A DNA stretch of 64,000 bases from CAYUQT01 sp964596165 (lineage in GTDB: Bacteria; Planctomycetota; Phycisphaerae; UBA1845; JAFGLZ01), in the NCBI GenBank assembly GCA_964596165.1, contig CAZQTW010000032.1:5601-69600 (forward strand), in the 5' to 3' direction. How positions within the stretch are numbered: position 1 is the first letter of the stretch; the number at the start of each line of letters is the position of its first letter. This document shows, in pieces, positions 36,678 to 44,126 of the stretch. The notes under the pieces were generated by a model. It saw only the letters and a program-made list of their open reading frames with translations. It ran no database searches and was not told the origin of the DNA. A program made the translations under genes and the position numbers.

Positions 36678-36727
36678 AGTAGGAGTCATCAGCCGGGAAG
36701 GCGGTTCACTTGGGGGACTCCATCCCC
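36678..36727 (-). promoter_or_regulatory. Fluoride riboswitch 4 (crcB motif), upstream of antiporter operon
   Basis: GGGGAUGGAGUCCCC gives the first stem (GGGG/CCCC, a covariation of GGCG/CGCC in copies 1 and 3) with loop AUGGAGUC. CAAGUGAACC links to stem GCC/GGC and then CUGAUGACUCCUAC; GGAGUC/GACUCC is the pseudoknot. CUCCUACUGCG can instead pair over eleven positions with CGCGGUGGGAG (hairpin 36655-36686), whose 3' arm also matches the terminator. Expression should be ON with fluoride. Confidence 0.92.
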
Positions 36728-36741
36728 TCTTCCATAATCCG

Positions 36742-36770
36742 ATTATCGGCGCTTCACATGAGGAGTTCAA
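36742..36770 (-). promoter_or_regulatory. Promoter for riboswitch 4
   Basis: TTGAAC (36770-36765) and GATAAT (36747-36742, five of six consensus bases) are 17 bases apart and point into the aptamer. Confidence 0.6.
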
Positions 36771-37197
36771 GTCCGACGATTGGTTCGCGTGTGCCTCACC
36801 GCGTACGGGTTCGGTCTACGACTCTTCGCCCATTCGGCCGGAGAATCACAGGCCATCCGACGGACGGCTCCGGTCATGAACAGAATAGACGCTTAGTCGG
36901 CATGTCTCGGTCAGGTGCGCGGGCTTCGCCTCAGACCGAACGTGGTCTCGGAGGCCGTATCGAACGGCTCGTTCCGGGCAGGAAACGAGGCAGAGCGCTA
37001 CGGTTGGCACCTCGTGGTCGGCACGCTCGGCGACTCGACGGAGTGGTTGAGCCGATGGCCTCAGGGGCGTGCGGAGAACAGGATTCAGATGCAGCCGAGG
37101 CTGCGTCGAGGTTACCGGCGAGTGAACCGCCGTCAACACTCGACCTTCGTCGAACGCCCCGCTCGCCATCATATTGACCACATCCCTCGTTCAGCCC
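36771..37197. other. Intergenic region without recognised gene
   Basis: Several frames stay open here on both strands because of high GC, but none shows a recognisable protein, a good ribosome site or a domain. It may hold old, decayed coding sequence. Confidence 0.4.
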
Positions 37198-37544
37198 CTA
37201 TTTCCTGGGCCATCTGATTCCGAGCCCCTTCCTCAGTCTGGCTGCCTGGGTGCCGGGTATCGCCGAAAACACGAGGAGGATCAGGAAGAGAACGAGATAG
37301 GGCGCTTAGATTCCCAGTGCCCCGCCGGGAAAATGGGTCGTAAAAACGAGTGTAATGGGCGTTCCGATGAGGAGCAGCCCCCAGGTGGCCCATAGGAACA
37401 GGTGATGCCTTTCAGCTCCAGCGCCTTCCATTGCTCAAACCGATCCGCAGGCACCCGGGGGTAGTCCGCGTTGGTCAAGGCTCTAAGTCTCGGCCGGCGC
37501 ACGGCGTAGATGATTCCAAACACGAGAAGGATGATTTGACTCAT
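37198..37544 (-). pseudogene. Small membrane protein, frameshifted and with an in-frame stop
   Basis: From ATG 37544 (GGAGG eight bases upstream) the frame encodes MSQIILLVFGIIYAVRRPRL and continues to RFEQWKALELKG. Near 37430 the reading shifts, and the next frame gives HLFLWATWGLLLIGTPITLV, then GGALGI, a TAA, and YLVLFLILLVFSAIPGTQAA ending GIRWPRK with a TAG. A one-base loss (ATCACC from ATCCACC) would restore the first join. The original protein would have about 114 residues with three membrane helices. One frameshift plus one nonsense codon indicate a pseudogene. Function unknown. Confidence 0.75.
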
Positions 37545-37778
37545 GCCGGAAACCTCCGGGCGGTTTCACCCGATGTCTTATGAACGCCCTTCAAGGGATC
37601 CCCGGCACCCGACAAATCCCGATTCAATATCGATACGCGTTCAACGGTTCGGTCATGCACTTTGCGTCGATCTCAAAAAGCACGGCCGGCGGCCGGATGC
37701 CGCCCAGGCCCGAGAACGCGTGACTCGCGTCCATTCCCCAGATCCGCAGGCCCGGTGCCGATTTCCAGCCGCGCAGGC

Positions 37779-38495
37779 TCATCTCACCTTCCTGAGCCCA
37801 TACGGAGGAGCGGCGTTGGTGAGGGTCTTCGGTGCCACCTTGACCTTCACCGGTTCGAACTCCATTCCTTCCTTATGGGCATAGAGGGTGTACTCTCCGG
37901 GCGGGACATTGACATAGCAGATGCCGCCGTCGGTGGTTGTCTCGGTTAGTTCTCTCTTGGGCAGCGTCCTCGTGTTGAAGTACACCGGCCCACATGCACG
38001 GGGTAGCTTCGGTTCAATGGAAACCGTACAGCCGGGTTCGCCCGGAAACCCCAGATTCGTGAACGTCTGGGGATCTCTCGTCGTGATCGTCGAGGCAATG
38101 TGACCTCTCGACGGGTCGGGTTGCGTCTTGCTGATGATGCACATGACGTGGAAGGCGAGTCGGTCCGGGACCTGGAAGCTCATGTTCTTCACGTCGCTTT
38201 CCGGCATGGTGAACGTCTGCGTTCGTGTCGTCGTGTACAACGGGTGCGAGAGGGACAAGGTGAGCTTCATGCCGGCCCCAAGACCGGTGAAGCAGTATCG
38301 TCCATGCGCATCGGTGACACAGGAATAGCCCGGGTATTCGACGAGCGTCACGAGCGCCCGTTTGACGGGTTTGGTGACCTGGTATGTCACGGCCCAGGCA
38401 TTTCCGCCGACACTCCATCCGCCCATTCCCAGATCGTTGGTGGGTTTGCTGCTCGAGCAGATGAAGACCGCGGTCTGAAAGAGAACGGGCGTCAT
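37779..38495 (-). CDS. Carboxypeptidase-regulatory-like (Ig-fold) protein
   Basis: The 238-residue protein starts at ATG 38495 after GGAGG. No clear signal peptide is visible, though the N-terminus is mildly hydrophobic. Two Ig-like units of the carboxypeptidase regulatory type can be read: VKRALVTLVEYPGYSCVTDA with GRYCFTGLGAG, and a second one with TDGGICYVNVPPGEYTLYAH near the C-terminus. Such domains serve for binding or as spacers in cell-surface proteins. It is divergent from the Gfo/Idh/MocA gene at 38740. The role is unknown. Confidence 0.65.
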   Translation of the reverse strand: MTPVLFQTAVFICSSSKPTNDLGMGGWSVGGNAWAVTYQVTKPVKRALVTLVEYPGYSCVTDAHGRYCFTGLGAGMKLTLSLSHPLYTTTRTQTFTMPESDVKNMSFQVPDRLAFHVMCIISKTQPDPSRGHIASTITTRDPQTFTNLGFPGEPGCTVSIEPKLPRACGPVYFNTRTLPKRELTETTTDGGICYVNVPPGEYTLYAHKEGMEFEPVKVKVAPKTLTNAAPPYGLRKVR

Positions 38496-38739
38496 ATCGG
38501 CCCTCCGCGTCCGGAAATGGGGACGGATGATACAGGGGACATTCTAGTTCGCCGAGACTCCGTGTCCATACCGGCGTGGGGCATGCCGCGACGGCGCCCG
38601 GACCGAGACGGTCCGGCCCGGGGCACGACAAGCCTTGAAGCCGCGGGGGTATGGACGTATCCTGATGAAAGGTCTGGCCGTGAGGGTCGCGGGCAGGTCC
38701 ACAGGGGTGTCTCATCCGGAACCAGCAAAGGTGAATGAA

Positions 38740-40089
38740 ATGGCCGAAGTAACACGCAGACATTTCGTGAAAGGGACGGCCGTCGCGGCGGCCGGCATGC
38801 TGTTGGGCACGTCCAAGACGAGTTGGGCCGGGGCGAACAATCGGATCCGGATCGCCGTGCTGGGCATCAACGGCCGGGGCAAGGACCACCTGGCGGGTTT
38901 CACCTCCTTGAAGGACGTCGAGGTGACGACGCTGTGCGATCCCGACTCGGCCCTTTTCAAGCCTCGCAGCGAACAGTTCTTCACGAAGCGCGGCCGGCCG
39001 GCGCCGAAGGTCGAGCAGGACCTTCGCCGGGTGCTTGAAGACAAGGAGATCGACGCAATCTCGATCGCCACTCCAAACCATTGGCACTCGCTGGCCACCA
39101 TCTGGGCCTGCCAGGCGGGCAAGGACGTATACGTCGAGAAGCCGATGACCCACAACCTTTTCGAGGGCCGCAAGGTAATTGAGGCGGCGAAGAAGTACGG
39201 CCGGATCGTCCAGCATGGCACGCAGCTCCGCAGCAGTCCCGGGTTCCAAGAGGGCGTCCGGTTGCTGAAGGAAGGCTTCATCGGCGACGTGTACCTGGCG
39301 CGATGCGTGTGCTACAAGTGGCGGCCCTCCATCGGCCGGGCGCACCCCGGTCAGCCGCCGAAGGAGCTGGACTGGAACATCTGGCAGGGGCCGGCGCAGG
39401 AACAGCCCTTCATGCTAAACGATCAGGGCAAGGGCATCTATGTCCACTACTATTGGCACTGGGTGTGGGAGTATGGCAACGGCGACATCGGCAACCAGGG
39501 CGTCCACCAGCTTGACGCGGCCCGGTGGGGTTTGGGAGTGGATGTCCCCTACCGGTGCGCTTCGATGGGCGGCCTGTTGCTCTGGGGCGATGCGAAGCAA
39601 GTCTTCGACGTGTCGTCCAGCTCGTTCATGTTCAAGGGTGCGAACGGCAAGGACAAGATGATGACGCTCGAAGTCCGCCCGTGGTACACGAACGATGAGG
39701 CGGGCGGCACGTCGTTCGGCGTTATCTTCTATGGCTCGGAGGGGTACATGACCTTCCCGGGCTATTCCGGCTACAAGGCGTACAAGGGAGACAAGGACGG
39801 CAAGTCGGATCAGCAGACCGGCAAACTCGTCAAGCAGAACTTCAAGGACGGCAACCACTACCAGAACTTCATCGACTGCATGCGCAGCCGAAAGACCGAG
39901 GACCTGAACGCGCCTCCGCAGGAGGGGCACTACTCCTCCGCCCTGGCGCACTACGCGCTGACCGCCGCGCGTGTGAACCGGGTACTGGAGATCGACACGA
40001 AGACCGAACAGGTCAAGAACGACGACGAGGCCAACCGCATGCTCACGCGGGTGTATCGCGCACCGTTCGTCGTGCCGGAGAAGGTCTAG
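38740..40089 (+). CDS. Tat-exported Gfo/Idh/MocA family oxidoreductase
   Basis: The 449-residue precursor starts at ATG 38740. The signal is TRRHFVKGTAVAAAGMLLG. The Rossmann part begins IRIAVLGINGRGKDHL and carries SIATPNHWHS and VYVEKPMTHN, where EKP holds the catalytic Lys. The C-terminal part (YYWHWVWEYGNGDIGNQGVH) matches the GFO_IDH_MocA C-terminal domain with the family's GD(I/M)GxxxxH pattern. Such exported enzymes in Planctomycetota probably use tightly bound NAD(P) to alter sugars or cyclitols outside the cytosol. The substrate is unknown. Confidence 0.88.
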   Translation: MAEVTRRHFVKGTAVAAAGMLLGTSKTSWAGANNRIRIAVLGINGRGKDHLAGFTSLKDVEVTTLCDPDSALFKPRSEQFFTKRGRPAPKVEQDLRRVLEDKEIDAISIATPNHWHSLATIWACQAGKDVYVEKPMTHNLFEGRKVIEAAKKYGRIVQHGTQLRSSPGFQEGVRLLKEGFIGDVYLARCVCYKWRPSIGRAHPGQPPKELDWNIWQGPAQEQPFMLNDQGKGIYVHYYWHWVWEYGNGDIGNQGVHQLDAARWGLGVDVPYRCASMGGLLLWGDAKQVFDVSSSSFMFKGANGKDKMMTLEVRPWYTNDEAGGTSFGVIFYGSEGYMTFPGYSGYKAYKGDKDGKSDQQTGKLVKQNFKDGNHYQNFIDCMRSRKTEDLNAPPQEGHYSSALAHYALTAARVNRVLEIDTKTEQVKNDDEANRMLTRVYRAPFVVPEKV

Positions 40090-40569
40090 CGTCGGCAAGG
40101 CGCGCGGCCTACGATGCCCACAGTCGACGGGTTATCGGCCGACCGTCAGCCGGCCCGGAGTTGGTGCCCCAGGAAGACCGCCACATTTCCACGATCAGTG
40201 TCCGTTTAGGGCTCTTACTCTCGTGAAGATGTCGGCGTTATTGCGTGTCCGGATCACCCCTCAGCATACTCCGACGTAACACGCTGCCAACCTGATCGCC
40301 TACGGAAGCGCTGTGGTTCCGATAAGATAGCGAAACAGCCTGTTTCGGTCTCCTGCTCGCCCGCCACCACTCGTGTTTCGGTCGCTCAGCGACAATCCGC
40401 ATCAGTTTAGGAAAGAGGCCACCGTCGTAGGCCGATACCTCAACGTGACTGAAGCGACAGCGTAGATCCAATTGCCATCAGAAGACGGGGACGGGTCTGG
40501 CCCATTCGATTCAATCGCGTCGGATCTTTCGGGGTCAGGCCGCTCCCTGCCGGGAGACGTGAAGTGGAA
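40090..40569. other. Intergenic region without recognised gene
   Basis: No coding frame with a ribosome site or recognisable protein is visible in these 480 bases. Its right part precedes the repeat lipoprotein and includes GGGAGACGTGAAG as a possible ribosome site. Confidence 0.4.
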
Positions 40570-42765
40570 ATGGAGCCTTTCAAGAGCTACAGCATGCGTA
40601 ATGAAGCACGGCTCGTGAGGTCGTTGCGGCGGGCAGTCCGAGTGGTTGCCTCTCTCAGCGTGGCATGCCTTGCGGGTTGTATGCCCTTTCCCATCGTGGT
40701 CGCACCCCCATCGCTCACCCCGACCGGGGGCGTCTTCAGCGGATCGACCCAGGTGACGCTTGGCTGTGACACGCCGGATGCCCAGGTCATCTATACGACG
40801 GACGGGACACCCCCTTCGGCCTCGCACGGAACGGTCTACAGCGGGCCCATCCGTCTGACCCAAACCACCACGATACGCGCCGTGGCGTGCAAGTATGCCG
40901 CCTACGAAAGCAGCGAGGCGGTGGGAACGTTCATCCGGCGCGAGCAGGTTACAGACCCTGTCTTCGCCCCGACGGGGGGAGTCTTCGAAGGATCGGTTGA
41001 TGTGGCCATGTTCTGCCATACGATGGGCGCGGTCATCCGCTACACCACCGACGGCAGCGAGCCCACGTTGTCGAATGGAACGATCTATGAGGGACCGCTT
41101 CGTCTGACGGACACGACTACGCTCAGGGCGATTGCGCATAAGGAGGAGATGACGGACAGCGCCGTCGTCACGGCGACGTTCACTCGGCGGGCACAGGCGG
41201 ATCCGCCGGTCTTCGATCCCAACGGCGCGACGTTTGCCGATTCGCTCGACGTCCGACTGTCCTGTGCGACGCCGGGGGCTACCGTGTGTTATACGCTGGA
41301 CGGGACCACCCCTTCCACATCTCGGGGCGTTTTATACAGCGATCCCATCCACCTAACCGGCACGACTACCATCAAGGCAATCGCGTGGAAGTGGGGGATC
41401 CTGGACAGCCCGGTGGTCACCGCGACATTCATCCGACCGGAGCAAGTGGCGACGCCGCGTTTCGATCCCAACGGCGGTGCGTTTATCGATGGGGTGGACG
41501 TCACCATTTCGTGTGCCACCGTCGGCGCGACGATCTGCTACACGACGGACGGCAGCACGCCGTCGCCTGCCCACGGCACGATCTATAGCGCGCCCGTTCG
41601 TCTCACCGGTGCCGCGACCGTAAAGGCAGTTGCCTGGAAGGCGGGAATGGACAACAGTGCGATCGCTTCGGCCGCGTTTGCGCCCCGGGAACGCGTGGCC
41701 ACGCCGACGTTCACACCGAATGGCGGAGACTTCATCGACTTGGTGGGCGTGACGATCGCCTGCGCGACACCCGGCGCGGAAATCCGCTATACGACCGACG
41801 GGACCGACCCAACACCGTCCGGCGGGACCTACTATACGGGTGCAGTCCCATTGACGAGCACGACGACCGTCAAGGCGGTGGCGTACGCGCCGGGTAGGGT
41901 CGAGAGCACGATTGCCTCGGCCACATTCACCCGCTTGCCGGCGGGCTGGTCGCCGATGACGAGCGGCGTACCGGATCGGCTCTACGGTGTCTGGGGAACG
42001 AGTTCGTCCAACATGTACGCCGTCGGCAACCTGGGAACGCTTCTGCATTACGACGGGAACGCCTGGACGCCCATGGTCAGCAGGACCGCCGCGACGCTTC
42101 GATGCGCGTGGGGGCCCGGCGCCGGCGACGTCTATGCGGGCGGCTTGGCAGGCGCCCTCGTTCACTATGATGGAACAATCTGGTCGACACTCGCCAGTGG
42201 CATTACCCGTGACATTTGTAGCATTAAGGGGACGGGCCCGTCCAACGTGCTCCTTGTGGCCACCGTCGGAACCATCCGGCGTTGGGACGGGAGCGTATGG
42301 GCGACACACACCAGCGGTACGACGAACAATCTTTACGGCCTCTGGGTCGCTTCGTTCAACGAGGCCTTTGCCGTGGGTGCAGCGGGAACCATCCGTCGGT
42401 ACACCGGATCGACCACGTGGGTGACGATGACCAGTGGGACCACGGAGACACTGTGGGGCGTCTGGGGGGCTTCTCCCTACGACGTCTATGCCGTGGGGAC
42501 GAACGGTACCATCCTTCGTTTCAACGGGTCGACGTGGTCCGGCATGACCAGCGGAACGACTGTGGAGCTGTACTGGGTTTGGGGCAACGGCCCCGGCGAC
42601 ATCTTCGCAGTGGGGCAGAGCGGCACGATCCTGCACTATGACGGGACAAGCTGGTCGGCGATGACCAGCGGAACGACATCGAACCTCTATTGCGTATGGG
42701 GCTGCGGTCCGAACGACGTGTACGCCGTGGGCGCCGCCGGGACCTTCCTGCGCTACCACCGATAA
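40570..42765 (+). CDS. Repeat lipoprotein: five chitobiase-type Ig repeats and a seven-unit propeller
   Basis: The 731-residue precursor (starts possible at GTG 40564, ATG 40570 or 40594) has a lipoprotein signal ending CLAGC. Five repeats of about 75 residues follow, each with P-x-F-x-P-x-GG-x-F, a Cys-containing strand, IxYTTDGTxP and TTTIKAVAW, as in the chitobiase/beta-hexosaminidase C-terminal family. The second half has seven repeats of about 41 residues (VWGxGPNDVYAVG, TILHYDG, WSxMTSGTT), enough for one closed seven-bladed propeller. No catalytic motif is present. A surface binding protein is inferred. The propeller repeats match those of the gene at the left edge. Confidence 0.82.
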   Translation: MEPFKSYSMRNEARLVRSLRRAVRVVASLSVACLAGCMPFPIVVAPPSLTPTGGVFSGSTQVTLGCDTPDAQVIYTTDGTPPSASHGTVYSGPIRLTQTTTIRAVACKYAAYESSEAVGTFIRREQVTDPVFAPTGGVFEGSVDVAMFCHTMGAVIRYTTDGSEPTLSNGTIYEGPLRLTDTTTLRAIAHKEEMTDSAVVTATFTRRAQADPPVFDPNGATFADSLDVRLSCATPGATVCYTLDGTTPSTSRGVLYSDPIHLTGTTTIKAIAWKWGILDSPVVTATFIRPEQVATPRFDPNGGAFIDGVDVTISCATVGATICYTTDGSTPSPAHGTIYSAPVRLTGAATVKAVAWKAGMDNSAIASAAFAPRERVATPTFTPNGGDFIDLVGVTIACATPGAEIRYTTDGTDPTPSGGTYYTGAVPLTSTTTVKAVAYAPGRVESTIASATFTRLPAGWSPMTSGVPDRLYGVWGTSSSNMYAVGNLGTLLHYDGNAWTPMVSRTAATLRCAWGPGAGDVYAGGLAGALVHYDGTIWSTLASGITRDICSIKGTGPSNVLLVATVGTIRRWDGSVWATHTSGTTNNLYGLWVASFNEAFAVGAAGTIRRYTGSTTWVTMTSGTTETLWGVWGASPYDVYAVGTNGTILRFNGSTWSGMTSGTTVELYWVWGNGPGDIFAVGQSGTILHYDGTSWSAMTSGTTSNLYCVWGCGPNDVYAVGAAGTFLRYHR

Positions 42766-42818
42766 CGATGGGAACAACGTGATCCTTGGCGGATGCATGC
42801 GGTGCTGCTATTGGTTGA

Positions 42819-44126
42819 TCATGGAGAGGTCCGCAGGGTGGTGGGCTTGGCCTCTTGGACGATCACGGGGTGCTTTTCGGGCAATCCATAGCCGCCGCTC
42901 GTGATGACGGTTTCGCCCGCGTTGATCCCGTCCACCAGTTCCACTCGTCCAGCGACCCGCTGTCCGACCTTGACCGGCACCGTGTGGGCAGCGCCCTCGC
43001 GCACCACGCTGACAACCGCCTGCCCATCCAGATCGGCAATCGCACTTTCCGGAACGACCGCTTTGGCTTGTACGGGTTCCAGCTTGATGCCTACTCGCAC
43101 GACCATCTCGCGACGCAGGAGCAACTCTGAGTTATCGACGCCGATCCAGATCGGAACGTTTCCGGTATCCGAGGCGGCCTGCTGCGACATCCGGACGACT
43201 GTTCCTGGGAACGGTCGTTCCGGAAACGCCATGGCTGTGATTTCCGCCTGAGCCCCCAGTCGGATCCCTGCCAGTTGTGGTGCGGGAACGACGGCCTCGA
43301 TCAGGACCTGACGAAGGTCAATGATCTCGGCTACCGGCGCGCCTGCGCTGAGTCTCATTCCGACCCGGGCGTGCAGCTTGACCAGGTTGCCCTTGATCGG
43401 GGATTGAAGGACATGCCACTGCAGCCGAAGCTTTGCAAGCGCGTTGTCCGCCTCGGCCGACTGCACCTCTGCCTGGGCCTCGACAACTTCCTCGGGCCGG
43501 GTTCCCTTTTCCAACAGACGGACCTTGTCCTGCGCCGTATTCATGGCCGCCCGCGCGGCCTCCACCCGTCGTTGGAGCTCCTCCCATTCGGTGGGCGAAA
43601 TCATCTTCTCGTCATGGAGTCTCTCTTTCGCCTTCAGCCTGGCCTCGGCCGACTGAAGCTCGACACGCCGACAATCGACTTCGTGCCGGGCCGCGTCAAT
43701 CTCTTCGGTGCGAGGCCCGGCCTTCAGTCGCTCCAGGACCGCTCGGGCCTTGGCCAGCGCGGCGGTACTTCGGGCGACCTCGATTTCCGACGCGCGCGGG
43801 TCAAGCACAACAAGCTTTTCGTCCTTTTCGACATCCTGGCCTTCGGTGACACATAGCGATTGCACAATGTCTTCCACGGGCGAGGAGACGGAGGCCACGC
43901 GGACGGGATCTAAGGTGACCCTTCCGACAACGCGGACAACGGGTTGCAGGGTTTCCGCCACCGCCTTGACCGTCTGGACCGGAACAGGCACAGCTTGCGA
44001 CTCGCCCTCCTCGTGGTTATCACCCGATGACTTCGAGCAGCCGGCGCCGAACAAACAGATCGCGCCCGTACCCACCAGGACAACCCCGAAGATCTCGCTA
44101 GCTCGTACAAATCGCCATCTACGCAC
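42819..44126 (-). CDS. RND efflux periplasmic adaptor (membrane fusion protein), lipoprotein
   Basis: The 435-residue precursor starts at GTG 44126 and overlaps the RND pump gene by eight bases. The lipobox is LFGAGC. VASVSSPVEDIVQSLCVTEG and LQSPIKGNLVKLHARVGMRL form the two halves of the lipoyl domain, flanking a coiled-coil hairpin (about residues 120-240). The beta-barrel region with ITAMAFPERPFPGTVVRM follows, then a membrane-proximal domain ending YGLPEKHPV. It links the inner-membrane pump to the TolC-like factor. The substrate (metal ions or drugs) cannot be told from this gene alone. Confidence 0.9.
   Translation of the reverse strand: MRRWRFVRASEIFGVVLVGTGAICLFGAGCSKSSGDNHEEGESQAVPVPVQTVKAVAETLQPVVRVVGRVTLDPVRVASVSSPVEDIVQSLCVTEGQDVEKDEKLVVLDPRASEIEVARSTAALAKARAVLERLKAGPRTEEIDAARHEVDCRRVELQSAEARLKAKERLHDEKMISPTEWEELQRRVEAARAAMNTAQDKVRLLEKGTRPEEVVEAQAEVQSAEADNALAKLRLQWHVLQSPIKGNLVKLHARVGMRLSAGAPVAEIIDLRQVLIEAVVPAPQLAGIRLGAQAEITAMAFPERPFPGTVVRMSQQAASDTGNVPIWIGVDNSELLLRREMVVRVGIKLEPVQAKAVVPESAIADLDGQAVVSVVREGAAHTVPVKVGQRVAGRVELVDGINAGETVITSGGYGLPEKHPVIVQEAKPTTLRTSP

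Noticed and set aside
36846..37181. 111-codon minus-strand frame in the gap near 37 kb
   Set aside because: No ribosome site, domain or signal; competing frames on the other strand are equally open.
38014..39345. 443-codon minus-strand frame
   Set aside because: It overlaps two better genes (carboxypeptidase-regulatory-like and Gfo/Idh/MocA) with clear protein motifs in other frames.
41353..42798. 481-codon minus-strand frame
   Set aside because: It is the antisense of the repeat lipoprotein and shows only mirrored repeats.
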